From assembly GCA_964391805.1 (NCBI GenBank), contig CAYMNK010000002.1:1-64000 (forward strand): a stretch of DNA of 64,000 nt, in the 5' to 3' direction. A program made the position numbers and the translations under genes. Shown one piece after another: positions 43,613 to 53,869 of this stretch; position 1 is the stretch's first letter, and each line of letters opens with the position of its first letter. The notes beneath the pieces were generated by a model. The model did no database searches. It was given only the letters and a program-made list of their open reading frames with translations, and had not been told where the DNA came from. This DNA comes from RUG14300 sp964391805. Its GTDB lineage: Bacteria > Bacillota > Clostridia > Christensenellales > CAG-1252.

Positions 43613-46600
43613 CTATTCGGTATCTATTGTTTCGTCATCCGTTTTGTTATCGACTTCTATCAATTTTATATCGTCAAAGTCGACGTCAAGTTCGTCAATG
43701 GATAACTCATTGGGGTTGACAATCGGCTTTTCTACGGTATTGACCGGTTTATATGCATCGCTCGTATCCCTCACTATTTTACGGAAGTTTACAGCTTTAT
43801 TTCCGTTGCGTTTTTTGCGCCTCGAGGTTCCTGCCATTACGATAGACAATACGGCAACAAATACAAGCACTACAAATCCAATAATTACGTAGTATGGCCA
43901 AACCTCTTTGGTACAGAGCATTATATAGTTAAATTCGTCGTCCGTAACAATTATGGTGCCCTCACCTACCTCAACTTCGAGCAATTCATAGGAACCGTCA
44001 CTTCTAATCGCAACCGCATAAATCGGTACGTTAATCAAACTATCGTCAACCGATAATTCAACCGTAATTTCCTTAGTCGGCTGTTTACCGTTATCGCTTG
44101 TCAGCACGAACATTTGCTTATTATTGAGAAGCATTGCTTTTACTACAAGATATGAATTATCCTGTTTAACCGAATCGTCCTCTGCCAAAACCTTATAAGT
44201 TATATTGTTTTCGGGGAATACGACGGTTAATTTACTCACTTCGGTAATTATTTCGAAGTTTGAATCCTCTTCGTCCCCCGAATAGGTAGGTGCTATATTA
44301 TTAGTACCCTCTTTAGGATTATTCAGTATTACCGTATCGAATTTTACCGATAATTTACTCAATATTTCATCGGAAACGGTATTACCATCTCTATCCTTGA
44401 AAACCAATTCACCTATTATGGTTGAACCGTTCTTAACGTAAGTTTTTTCTTTGATAGATACATGCAATTCAAACTTTTCTATCACAAACTCCACGCCGTC
44501 GGGATTTTCGACGGTTGCATTATTTCGGATAATTACGTTGAAATATTCGGTTACGACTTTTCCGCTTTTATCCTCTGTAATATAGATTTTATCGGAGTTA
44601 TTAAGATCGATTTTATATGTACCCACATCTTCGCCCGCCTCTCTTATCGCCGACGAATCCGCTCTTAGAGAATAACCCTCAGGCAACGGATACTCATCTA
44701 TCTCTTTTACCGCAATGATCGGATCTATGCTAAGATAGGTTTTCTTAATGCTATCATCGGCTAATACCAAAACCACATTAGTTTTAATAACGGTATAGTA
44801 TGAAGTACCGCGCGAAGAAACGATATAATTATCCGTTACATTCTTTCCGTCGCCGTCATTAATTCTAATATTTCCCAATGTAATCTTGTATTTAGCAAAA
44901 ACCGTAGTTTCGGTGTTTGCTACCTGTTCTAAACCAAATCCACCCGATAGATAGAAACCGTCGTTAAGGATATAATCCTTAAAAAGTCCGTTATTATCCG
45001 CTTTTATCGAATATCTCTTAACATCTGCGCTCAATGCGTATAACGCACTAAAATCATCGGTATATTTGGCGTTTTCACAGTCGATTGGAGTAATAAAGAT
45101 TTCTTTTTTGTTAATTGTGAAACTTTGCTTAATGTAAGTAATCCTATAATTTGAGGATATATCCGCACCGCTACTATCGATAACGGCTATATTACTCAAA
45201 TCTATTGCGTAACTTCCGACATCGTCAACAGACTTTTTACTCTCTCTTATGGGGCTATTAGCACCGTCATATTTGAGACTATCACCCTGAATTAACGAAC
45301 CGCTAACGACTTCGCAGACCATTATAGGATCAACTTCGCCGTAATACTTGGACAAACCGTCGGTGACGCTAACCGTAATGGCACGACGTGTAATAGCATA
45401 GAACGAATTACTGTTATCGAGATTAATTTCGAAACAGTCCGATAGTAGCACTTTTTGTCCACTTGAAAGACTAATTTCGGTATCTGCAACGGCAAGACTT
45501 CCTAAAATAATTCTATAAGAACCTACTTTATTTACACCAGCACCGCCTTCACGAGCAAGCATACCGGTAAATACTTCATTACCTTGATAAAGAGATGACA
45601 GCAACTCATCCGAATATGTATATGTCAAATTATCGGCATCCTTATAGAACGGATCGAATTCACGCGTAAATGAAGACGGAATAACTGTAATAATCTTCTT
45701 ATCGATATTAGCATAAACGTCTTCAAACACCACATTATAACGTGAATAAACCGAATTAAGTTTATCCTTATATGTATCGTTTAAATCACTTATTTGATCC
45801 AAAATGTATAGATATGCGCTCTTATCGTCCGACAAATCGCATATTTGAGGTAATTTTATACGCTTGTCACCAATCAAACTGTATAGAGATACATGCGTTT
45901 TACCCGTCGAGACGGTATCGAATTCGGCAACGATATTACCGAAAAGTGCTTTAATTTCGTCAACAATGCCGTCGACCAAACTTCCGTCATCGATAACGTT
46001 AATTGACAAGTTGATTTTAATAGAAGCGCTTGAAGTATTGTCAAATACTTTATCCAATGCATTTATTCCGCTAACCGAAATATTTGACTGTTTTATACTA
46101 AATTCGATAAAACGTCCCTCTTTAATCATAGAATCGGTCAAAATCCCCATGGAATCGGTTAAACTTAAACCGAATCTATCCGAATAGACAGTTGCATCAC
46201 TATAACTATAGGGCAATTCTCCATCGAGAACTCTATAATCATAAAGTGTTCTTAAAAAGACTAATTCGACCGCATACTCTCCGACTTCGGTAGGAATAGC
46301 CGTCATTCTCGTATACTTTCCGTCAACCTTGGTATAGTAACGAATGGCATAATCAACGTTTTTTATCAAATTGACCGAAACGGAATTGTCCAATGCATTA
46401 AAGAAATCTAATGTATATACTAATTCCTTACCGAAATACGAATAATTGTATTTTTCTAAACCGGCATTGATGTTTTTATTACCGTCGTTGAAGTTCCAAC
46501 CAAGTTGCACAGGCTCGTTAATTGAGTAATAGTACTTCGCCGTTGTCTCGGAGTTTATGAACTCGTTCGAACCACTAACAACAGTCGAACCTGAATTACT

Positions 46601-49600
46601 CGATAAACGGTATTGGTAAATATTCGAATCGAATTCGACTTGAATGCAATATTTACCCACACTCGAGGGATATACTCCACCCGCTATAACGCTTTCGGTA
46701 CCGTTTTCGACACGTAATAAGATTACGTTATGAGAAATATCGATTTTTTTACTGCCCGAAAGGAAATAAATATCAAAAGGTTTTTGCTCGCCGTCATAAG
46801 CGAAACTCTCGAATCGACCTTCAAAAACTATGTTCACGGATTTTGCACTACTTACGGTAAAAGGTATATCTACATAAGAATTGACATCTAAACAATTACC
46901 AAGAACTGTTCCGTCACTTTCCTTGCCGTTAACCAAAGTAAAAAGTTTATAGATATCGCTTTCGTCTTCGCCAAACGTCACTCTAAGGACGTAATCACCA
47001 GATGTGAACATATAATGACCTAAATCGTACGAACCCTCGATACTTATAGGCTCATAAACTATTTGAGAAGAACCCGATAATCTACGATGATAGCGAATGG
47101 TGATTCCGTTACATAATGCACTATAGCTAGACGGATACACGTCACTCAATAAAAATCTATTACCGTCCTCGTCCGTTGCACTTATTGATAAGTCGGATAA
47201 TCCTACTGCATAGGTATTACCATAATAATGCTCGGCAAAAGCATTCTCCTCTATGCTTTCAAGCGTCAGTGCATTGACAGAAATGGGCAGTGGTGTAATT
47301 CTGTATTCGGTCACAAAAGAATAATCCGACTTTTTAGATGCATAGTACATATCTGAACTATACTCTACCCCCGATTTAGCTCCGACCAAAGTGAAGATAA
47401 CATTATCGATAACCATATTATCTTTCAAAGCATCCTTTACCGCTAAATTGCGTAAGTATTTAGCAGGAAGCACCGACTTATCGACCGCTGTATCGCAAAC
47501 GATGGAATTGATATTACCGCTAAAAAGCGAAGAATCAAAATCATTGAGCGAGATATATGACAAAATCATATCGTCGGTTAACTGAGAAGTCGAATCATAG
47601 CCGTTTGTCTTATAGAAAACGAACTCGGGAGATACCTCGACGCCCGACAAGCGATAATTTGCTTTATCTTCTACAGGAATTCGTACTACAACTGTAAGCG
47701 AAAGTTTTTCAACCGTTATTATCGAGCTAAAAATACTGCGTGACGCAAGATTGTCGCGTGTAAAATTACTACTCTCTATATTCGGCTCATCGGTATAAAT
47801 ACCGTATTTTTGGTAATTATTGTCTAACGAATAATTGAAATAGATGGCAATTACATACTTGCCGGCATTGACGGGGTTATTCGATGTAAACAAAGAATAG
47901 TCTCCGTTATTAATCGATGAATAAAGTAAAGAATATTCCGAAGGTGCAATTTCCACAGGACGATTTCCTACTTTAAAGGTTACATCAAAGTCCTTTCCTT
48001 CGGGATTATTGTCATAGACAAGGTCTTTGGTTTGAGCATTTTGCTTAACGCTGAACTCCGCAGTAAGCTCCATTGTGTTAATTGTGAATGTATAAATAAT
48101 TTTATCACCCGATTTTGCACCGAAAAAGCTGTTATCGCTATTAACGGCAAACACGGCACGATAAGTTGCGGGTAAAATAGGATAGTCGCAAACGCTCCAT
48201 ATTCCGTCTTCCACCGATTCAGAGTGACGATCGAGCATTTCATAGTAGAACGAATAATTCAAGCCTGATATATCGCTATCGGACAAACCGTCAAATGAAG
48301 TCTTGACGAGTTGAATATTACCGTCATAGTCGACAAAATACTGTCCGTCTCTATATACGGCACCGTCTAATGACAATGTAATACAATCCAAAGAGCTAAC
48401 CGACTTCTTAACATAATCAAGTAAGAAAATATCACCTGCAAATAATCCAAACTCGGGATAATCTGCATTAATTTCAACAAAAACGGTGTATTCGCCTATA
48501 TGCTCCAACAAATCGGAACGGACAACTTGATAATTAAATTCGTTGTCCTTTTTAAAATATTTAACGGTATAATCGGAAAATGCCACATTACCGCCGAAAT
48601 CAATATTAATCTCGTCGTTTTGAACCTTAACGGAAACATTTGATTGAACGGACAAAACCGTAAAATCGTAGAAAAGTTTATATCCGTCGGTAATGACGGT
48701 ATCTCCGTTGGTCCATTTATGGTTTTCGTTATCGATATTAAAGGTAACAACCGCTTTATATTCGCCCGAATCGATTGCATCGCTAACATTCCAATCGGAA
48801 TCATAATAGGTAACCGAATAATATGCACTCGGAATATCCGCCATTGTGCTGTCTTTAATCGATTTTACGATTGCGGGACGCTTATTAGAATAATCGAGAA
48901 TGGCACAGTTCCCGCCACCATCTACAACATAATCCGAATTGAAAGATATATTCAATTTGGGAATGATTTGAAAATCATATTCCACGGTATTATTATAAGA
49001 ATCGATCACATATTCAGCATCACTTGCACCGAAAACGCTCGCACCACCAATATCACCGTCACTAATGTCAATATAAAATCTTACCTTGTACCTTGCAACC
49101 TCGGTGGGATATTCTCCGTACGGTAATTCGGTCAAATTAGTATTATCGGTATAACGGAAATATTTGGTTTCTGATTGAATAATCTCTATATCGCGATTAA
49201 AAACAGGATTGATCAATATCGGGTTGCCTTGGTAAACAATAGAATAACCGCCATCGTTACTGACTGCATTATTGACAAAAGATACCGAATAAGGTTTAGA
49301 ATAAACGGTATAAGGAAGGTCTATAAAATCGCCCGAAGATATTCCGTAAGCATCGATATCGGCATTGAAAAGGAAGCGTACATAATAATCGCCTTCGGTA
49401 CGAGGGGCAACGTCGTTAACGGTATTCCCGACTATATATTTGACGTCGTATTTGCCTTCGAATACGCTTTCGTTTACAATTTTACCGCTATAATCTACGC
49501 TGTAATAGTCATTTGCAAGTGTATCGGAATTGAGATATCTACCTTCGTATATTTTAGTATCACTTAACGAAACAAGATCTTTAAGCGAATTAACTATGCT

Positions 49601-50287
49601 AAATTCCCCTATAAACTCACTCCTTGTGTGCACATCGGCATTCTCAAGATCTCTAAGCATAGTGACAACGATTCGGTATAATCCGGGATCGGTGGCTTTA
49701 TCGGTAACGGAAGCAATTCCGTTATCAATCGAATACAAAGCGATACTATAATCGACATCTTTATTCAATTTAACACCCGAAGCGTATACCGCGGTATCAT
49801 TTAATGCTTTCGAATACCAATCTGCTCCCGAATAATCGATATTTTGAGAAAGCGAATAAACAACTGCGAAATTCTCGCCGACAATTTCGTAGCTATATGC
49901 GTTGAGCACAGTACCTTCTTTTATTTTATCGGTGCCGAAAAAGTAGTTATTAGCGCTATATTGGGAGTTTACTATAGCTTTAACAGCATATTTACCAAGT
50001 GCTGTCGGAGCGACGGTACCTAATCGATTACCGAGTGCATCGTAATAAACAAGATCACACCAAGAAGAATCAAAATCAGCCTTACTCCATTCTTTATTAT
50101 CCAAGCTACTCCAAAAAGTTACCTCGGCATGTGTACCGGAGCCGTATACAGAACCGCACGAAAGACTTATATCCGCTTCGAGATACTTATCTATTTCGAG
50201 AGCTTCTGCAGAGAGAAAAACTCCGCTAAGGCTTAACGCTACAACGGTAAACACCAATATTAATAAACAAAGCTTGGATCTAAACAT
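43613..50287 (-). CDS. giant MBG/Ig-repeat surface protein, membrane anchored
   Basis: The 2224-residue protein starts at ATG 50287 (GGGGAGTG before it) with a signal peptide (about 1-28). About 1500 residues follow of tandem 75-100-residue beta modules; most repeat a G-x-Y-x-V/A-x-(I/V/F) strand (VGKYCIQVEF, SGEYKAVVTF). From about 1530 to 1950 come four or five MBG (YGX-type) domains, e.g. SKYYGEVDPIMVCEV near 1640. A membrane helix (about 2132-2155), a SRRKKRNG stop and an acidic cytoplasmic tail of about 65 residues close it. There is no LPXTG, so sortase is not involved. It lies next to the pilus genes. Likely an adhesin or stalk. Confidence 0.82.
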   Translation of the reverse strand: MFRSKLCLLILVFTVVALSLSGVFLSAEALEIDKYLEADISLSCGSVYGSGTHAEVTFWSSLDNKEWSKADFDSSWCDLVYYDALGNRLGTVAPTALGKYAVKAIVNSQYSANNYFFGTDKIKEGTVLNAYSYEIVGENFAVVYSLSQNIDYSGADWYSKALNDTAVYASGVKLNKDVDYSIALYSIDNGIASVTDKATDPGLYRIVVTMLRDLENADVHTRSEFIGEFSIVNSLKDLVSLSDTKIYEGRYLNSDTLANDYYSVDYSGKIVNESVFEGKYDVKYIVGNTVNDVAPRTEGDYYVRFLFNADIDAYGISSGDFIDLPYTVYSKPYSVSFVNNAVSNDGGYSIVYQGNPILINPVFNRDIEIIQSETKYFRYTDNTNLTELPYGEYPTEVARYKVRFYIDISDGDIGGASVFGASDAEYVIDSYNNTVEYDFQIIPKLNISFNSDYVVDGGGNCAILDYSNKRPAIVKSIKDSTMADIPSAYYSVTYYDSDWNVSDAIDSGEYKAVVTFNIDNENHKWTNGDTVITDGYKLFYDFTVLSVQSNVSVKVQNDEINIDFGGNVAFSDYTVKYFKKDNEFNYQVVRSDLLEHIGEYTVFVEINADYPEFGLFAGDIFLLDYVKKSVSSLDCITLSLDGAVYRDGQYFVDYDGNIQLVKTSFDGLSDSDISGLNYSFYYEMLDRHSESVEDGIWSVCDYPILPATYRAVFAVNSDNSFFGAKSGDKIIYTFTINTMELTAEFSVKQNAQTKDLVYDNNPEGKDFDVTFKVGNRPVEIAPSEYSLLYSSINNGDYSLFTSNNPVNAGKYVIAIYFNYSLDNNYQKYGIYTDEPNIESSNFTRDNLASRSIFSSIITVEKLSLTVVVRIPVEDKANYRLSGVEVSPEFVFYKTNGYDSTSQLTDDMILSYISLNDFDSSLFSGNINSIVCDTAVDKSVLPAKYLRNLAVKDALKDNMVIDNVIFTLVGAKSGVEYSSDMYYASKKSDYSFVTEYRITPLPISVNALTLESIEENAFAEHYYGNTYAVGLSDLSISATDEDGNRFLLSDVYPSSYSALCNGITIRYHRRLSGSSQIVYEPISIEGSYDLGHYMFTSGDYVLRVTFGEDESDIYKLFTLVNGKESDGTVLGNCLDVNSYVDIPFTVSSAKSVNIVFEGRFESFAYDGEQKPFDIYFLSGSKKIDISHNVILLRVENGTESVIAGGVYPSSVGKYCIQVEFDSNIYQYRLSSNSGSTVVSGSNEFINSETTAKYYYSINEPVQLGWNFNDGNKNINAGLEKYNYSYFGKELVYTLDFFNALDNSVSVNLIKNVDYAIRYYTKVDGKYTRMTAIPTEVGEYAVELVFLRTLYDYRVLDGELPYSYSDATVYSDRFGLSLTDSMGILTDSMIKEGRFIEFSIKQSNISVSGINALDKVFDNTSSASIKINLSINVIDDGSLVDGIVDEIKALFGNIVAEFDTVSTGKTHVSLYSLIGDKRIKLPQICDLSDDKSAYLYILDQISDLNDTYKDKLNSVYSRYNVVFEDVYANIDKKIITVIPSSFTREFDPFYKDADNLTYTYSDELLSSLYQGNEVFTGMLAREGGAGVNKVGSYRIILGSLAVADTEISLSSGQKVLLSDCFEINLDNSNSFYAITRRAITVSVTDGLSKYYGEVDPIMVCEVVSGSLIQGDSLKYDGANSPIRESKKSVDDVGSYAIDLSNIAVIDSSGADISSNYRITYIKQSFTINKKEIFITPIDCENAKYTDDFSALYALSADVKRYSIKADNNGLFKDYILNDGFYLSGGFGLEQVANTETTVFAKYKITLGNIRINDGDGKNVTDNYIVSSRGTSYYTVIKTNVVLVLADDSIKKTYLSIDPIIAVKEIDEYPLPEGYSLRADSSAIREAGEDVGTYKIDLNNSDKIYITEDKSGKVVTEYFNVIIRNNATVENPDGVEFVIEKFELHVSIKEKTYVKNGSTIIGELVFKDRDGNTVSDEILSKLSVKFDTVILNNPKEGTNNIAPTYSGDEEDSNFEIITEVSKLTVVFPENNITYKVLAEDDSVKQDNSYLVVKAMLLNNKQMFVLTSDNGKQPTKEITVELSVDDSLINVPIYAVAIRSDGSYELLEVEVGEGTIIVTDDEFNYIMLCTKEVWPYYVIIGFVVLVFVAVLSIVMAGTSRRKKRNGNKAVNFRKIVRDTSDAYKPVNTVEKPIVNPNELSIDELDVDFDDIKLIEVDNKTDDETIDTE

Positions 50288-50339
50288 ATTCACTCCCCGC
50301 AAATTGAAAATGGATACAATTTGCATAGTAATATATTTT

Positions 50340-50368
50340 ATTTTAACACGAGCAAGCAATTTTTGCAA
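50340..50368 (-). promoter_or_regulatory. promoter of the MBG giant gene
   Basis: Minus strand TTGCAA (50363-50368), 17-bp spacer, TAAAAT (50340-50345), about 50 nt before the start codon. Confidence 0.65.
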
Positions 50369-50419
50369 TAAAGAAGTAAAATAAATAATATATATTTATA
50401 TTAAATATTTAATAAGATA

Positions 50420-50446
50420 TAAAAAAAGCCCCGTTTTGGAGCCGAA
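50420..50446 (-). terminator. terminator of the prepilin gene
   Basis: Minus strand GGCTCC-AAAAC-GGGGCT stem with two G-T pairs followed by TTTTTT, directly after the stop codon. Confidence 0.75.
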
Positions 50447-50448
50447 AA

Positions 50449-50952
50449 TTATGAAACAGGAACGTCGTTTTTATACAAAACGCCCTCTTTATAAGACCAA
50501 AGGTTGCCTTCCTTGAGATAATATAGAAGATCGAGTCGCCACTCAGCAGAACCCGAAATAGAATTACCAGACTCATCTTTAGGTACATAACGGCGAAATA
50601 CAATGTAATAACCATCATTTTTATCAGAGCTTTCCGTTGCGGACGGTGCTCTATACGTTTCATTATTCGAATACTGCTCACACGATTTTACACTGTCACC
50701 CAAAACCGATTGACAAGCCTCGTATAGCGAACCGTATGTGCTAAATCCCGAGTTCTTCTCAACCAAAACAGACTGAACCGAGTTATACGCCGTTTCAATT
50801 GCAGTTTGCTGAGCCTTTTCATTGGCTCTCTTCGTGAAAAAAGATGCACTTATACCTACAAGTGTACACAATATTGCCAAAATTGCTATAGAAACCACAA
50901 GCTCCACCAATGTGAAACCTCTTCGATTTGACATTTTTTTCACAGACTTCAT
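50449..50952 (-). CDS. type IV prepilin-like protein (class III signal)
   Basis: The 167-residue protein has leader MKSVKKMSNRRG and the cleavage site G|FTLVELVVSI with Glu5, the hallmark of type IV pilins/pseudopilins. Two Cys residues (about 85 and 97) may form a disulfide. The ATG at 50952 coincides with the predicted transcription start; ATG 50934 (MSNRRG) is the alternative. It has its own strong promoter and terminator, apart from the pilB-pilD group. Probably a major or strongly expressed pilin. Confidence 0.88.
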   Translation of the reverse strand: MKSVKKMSNRRGFTLVELVVSIAILAILCTLVGISASFFTKRANEKAQQTAIETAYNSVQSVLVEKNSGFSTYGSLYEACQSVLGDSVKSCEQYSNNETYRAPSATESSDKNDGYYIVFRRYVPKDESGNSISGSAEWRLDLLYYLKEGNLWSYKEGVLYKNDVPVS

Positions 50953-50958
50953 AAAATT

Positions 50959-50988
50959 ATTATACATTTTAAGGATATCTTTTGTCAA
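50959..50988 (-). promoter_or_regulatory. consensus promoter of the prepilin gene
   Basis: Minus strand TTGACA (50983-50988), 18-bp spacer, TATAAT (50959-50964). The +1 falls at 50952, the A of an in-frame ATG, suggesting a leaderless mRNA. The divergent gene at 51008 starts only 20 bp beyond the -35 box. Confidence 0.75.
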
Positions 50989-51007
50989 CGTTGTTAAAAA
51001 TAAATAT

Positions 51008-51709
51008 ATGAAACTTAATGAAACATTACTATCCATAGTATTTCTTATACTTATGTTAATAGGCGGTATTCCAAAAAATGCAATTACAACAGTCGAAACG
51101 GAACCGCTCGAATCAATTGATGAAAATACCGACACTTGTAACGATACTATTATAGATTATTATAGCGAAGACATTAACAATAATACATTGTTCGAGATAT
51201 TCGGAAACACAAAGATAATACCCGACGGGGAATTAAATATCAACCTATTATTGGAATCCACAGAAATAATAAAAATCGAAGAATTCGCCCTTCCTTATAA
51301 CAATCTTGGCTATGTGATACAAGAGATTATCTATCATAAGGCAAAAATCGATATTGACGGCAAAGTCACAAGTGTGGAAGTTCAAGGGACAAAAGAGAGA
51401 GCAAAACTAACTTTTACTCTGACAGTTGACCTTCACAAAAAGAACTTTCTAACTAAACTAATAGGAATAGACGATTCCGAATTGACGGCGACAATAGAAC
51501 TCGATACCGATTTAATAAATAAGTCGGTTAATTATACGATAACGGCAAACGAAATCAGCGTTTCGACATTAATAAGCAATATCGCATGTAAATATGTTTT
51601 CGGCGCAAACGATACCGAAGAATTAGTCAAGACGATTACAAATAAACTCTTTTGGGGAATAGGAACGGCAAGCGAGTTTGGGGATACGGAGATAATATAT
51701 AATAAATGA
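51008..51709 (+). CDS. secreted protein of unknown function
   Basis: The 233-residue protein starts at ATG 51008 (MKLNETLLSIVFLILML), giving a short signal sequence or membrane anchor. The mature part is acidic, with long amphipathic beta strands in the second half (YHKAKIDIDGK...TFTLTVDLHKKNF...ATIELDTDLINKSVNYTITANEI), similar in style to lipid-binding or DUF-type lipoproteins. No RBS is obvious. It is divergent from the prepilin gene and the only plus-strand gene in the pilus region. Confidence 0.6.
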   Translation: MKLNETLLSIVFLILMLIGGIPKNAITTVETEPLESIDENTDTCNDTIIDYYSEDINNNTLFEIFGNTKIIPDGELNINLLLESTEIIKIEEFALPYNNLGYVIQEIIYHKAKIDIDGKVTSVEVQGTKERAKLTFTLTVDLHKKNFLTKLIGIDDSELTATIELDTDLINKSVNYTITANEISVSTLISNIACKYVFGANDTEELVKTITNKLFWGIGTASEFGDTEIIYNK

Positions 51710-52092
51710 TGTTATGCTATGCATAATGATGTTACTTCGTATGAAGTTTGCCTTACGGCAAATGATGTATTGCTACGCAATATTGTGGATAAACATATGT
51801 CATAGTGAGAAGAAGACTGACGCTAAAGCGAATGATGTTTTGCTAAGCAATAATTATGAGCGAATAATGTCTTCATCCGCCGTCCCGTCATACTGCGCGG
51901 AAGACAAAGTCTGTAGTCGAACTGCGTAGCAGCGACGCTTAGCGTCGGTATCTGATTCCATATTAGAAAAACTGATACAATATCATAAGCTTATCGTTAC
52001 CGTCCGCAAGATACCAAATTGTTATACAATTTGATTCTCACTTCGTTCGAATTTCGACTTCGCTAACGCTCCGCTCAGTATGACGGCGGACT
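51706..52092. repeat. type C string and inverted full type A repeat
   Basis: 51706-51862 is the clearest type C string: TTATGCTATGCATAA, CTTCGTATGAAG, TTTGCCTTACGGCAAA, TATTGCTACGCAATA, joined by TGATG. 51890-52083 is a type A element in the opposite internal order, ending CGCTCAGTATGACGG. No gene is seen between 51710 and 52164. Confidence 0.75.
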
Positions 52093-52164
52093 GACTTTTG
52101 TAATATATTATTATACTTTTCGCAATTTTTTTTTGCTTTTTTTGTGCTTTTTTCGCAATATTAT

Positions 52165-53838
52165 TTACACTAATGTAAATACGGTGCGAACGTATTCCTC
52201 TACCGAAGTATCGCCTTCTTTGATGCGTTTACGGAGGTTTTCATCCATAAACTCCATTCCGTGAGCGGACGCATACGCACGAATTTCGTCTGTACTTGCG
52301 TTTTTGGTAATCATTTGTCTAAGCTCAGTATTAAGTTCAAGCACCTCGTGAACGGCAAAACGTCCGGAATATCCGGTATAGTTACAAGATGAACAGCCTA
52401 CAGGGAAATATGCTTGATCGATATCGTTTGAATTAATGAGTTTTTTCTCGTCTAAACTGAGTTGTTTAAGTTTCTTACACTTAGGACACAGTTTCTTTAC
52501 CAATCTTTGAGCTAATACGCCGTTAACCGCCGCGGCGGTAAGGTAAGGTGCGATTCCCATATCGATAAGACGGGCGATTGTTGCACATGCGTCATTGGTG
52601 TGCAAGGTGGACAATACCAAGTGACCGGTAATAGCCGCTCTCATGGCAATTTCCGCAGTTTCGTAGTCACGAATCTCACCGACCATTACTATATCGGGGT
52701 CTTGACGAAGTATAGATCTAAGAGCAGTTGCAAAGGTCATACCCGCTTTTTCGTTGATTTGAACTTGATTGATGCCCATAACGCGTTTTTCGACAGGGTC
52801 CTCTACTGTGGTGATATTATGGGTAGGTTTGTTGAGTTGACTTAAAACGGTGTATAGCGTGGTAGATTTACCGCTTCCGGTAGGTCCTGTAACGAGTACT
52901 ACTCCGTTGGGGGAATTACAAATATGATCGAACACTTTGAAGTTTTCTTCGGTCATACCGAGTTCTTTTAATCCTATCTGCTTACCTAAGGAAGTACCGA
53001 GTAAACGCAAAACGGCTTTTTCACCGTATACGGTAGGCAATGTAGATACACGAATATCGATGGTCACGCCTTCGAAGGTATAGTCGAATCTACCATCTAA
53101 CGGAATACGCTTTTCGGCAATATTCATATTGGACAATATCTTCAAACGAGTAATCAACGAACGATGGGTAGAAGGAGTAAGTCTCATATACTCTTGTAAA
53201 TCACCGTCCAATCTCATTCTTATAATAACTACGTCCTTGAACGGCTCAATATGGATATCCGATGCTTTACGCAAATACGCTTGTTGAACAAGGGTGTTCA
53301 GCAACTTAACTATAGGTGCACTGTCTACACGCGAATCTATATCGTTGGTTTGGTTAGAATCTTGCTCTTCGTCCTCTAATTCGACCGCAATATTTTGCGC
53401 GCTTATATTGGCATAATACTTTTCAATGGCATCCTCTATAGATTTCTTGGTGGCAAGGGTGTAAAAAACATCTCTACCCGATGAAGCTTTTACATCGAGT
53501 TCAATCTCCATATTGGTAGGATCTCTCGTGATTATCTCGAGTCTACCGTCCTCTCTGATCTTATAAGGGATAATGTTATGCTTCCTTGCTATCTTTTCGG
53601 GAACAAGCTTGATAACATCGCTATCCGATATAAAAATATTACCTTCTATAACTTGCAACCCCATTCTTTCGCCCAAGGCACTCAAAATATTGATTTCGGG
53701 AGTTACGTTCATAGAGATTAGCGTTTCGGATATAGACATACGTGGATTTTGTTCGTTCAATTCACGAGCCTGTTTGAGTTGTTCGGGAGTTACGAAACCC
53801 TTTTGAAGTAGTATTTGACCAAATTTTAGTTTACTCAT
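52165..53838 (-). CDS. pilB: type IV pilus extension ATPase PilB
   Basis: The 557-residue hexameric motor has an N-terminal MshE-type domain (1-150), then Walker A GPTGSGKST near residue 322, Asp box (GEKAVLR region), Walker B QDPDIVMVGEIRD near 386 and the His box STLHTND near 420. A tetracysteine zinc site is formed by CPKC (about 458) and CSSC (about 488). All motor motifs are intact. It has its own promoter 96 nt upstream, after pilD. It powers pilus assembly from the cytoplasmic face. Confidence 0.96.
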   Translation of the reverse strand: MSKLKFGQILLQKGFVTPEQLKQARELNEQNPRMSISETLISMNVTPEINILSALGERMGLQVIEGNIFISDSDVIKLVPEKIARKHNIIPYKIREDGRLEIITRDPTNMEIELDVKASSGRDVFYTLATKKSIEDAIEKYYANISAQNIAVELEDEEQDSNQTNDIDSRVDSAPIVKLLNTLVQQAYLRKASDIHIEPFKDVVIIRMRLDGDLQEYMRLTPSTHRSLITRLKILSNMNIAEKRIPLDGRFDYTFEGVTIDIRVSTLPTVYGEKAVLRLLGTSLGKQIGLKELGMTEENFKVFDHICNSPNGVVLVTGPTGSGKSTTLYTVLSQLNKPTHNITTVEDPVEKRVMGINQVQINEKAGMTFATALRSILRQDPDIVMVGEIRDYETAEIAMRAAITGHLVLSTLHTNDACATIARLIDMGIAPYLTAAAVNGVLAQRLVKKLCPKCKKLKQLSLDEKKLINSNDIDQAYFPVGCSSCNYTGYSGRFAVHEVLELNTELRQMITKNASTDEIRAYASAHGMEFMDENLRKRIKEGDTSVEEYVRTVFTLV

Positions 53839-53869
53839 ATTATCTCCGTATTTTGCCGTTTATTTTATA

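Noticed and set aside
47980..49567. ORFs of 87-160 codons within the MBG giant gene.
   Set aside because: They are other frames of a long repetitive gene with skewed codon use.
43613..50287. Sortase anchoring (LPXTG) of the giant surface protein.
   Set aside because: No LPXTG-like motif precedes the membrane helix, and a long cytoplasmic tail follows it.
50953..51135. N-terminal extension of the prepilin ORF.
   Set aside because: It would put the class III leader in mid-protein and read through the promoter; the true leader starts at 50952 or 50934.
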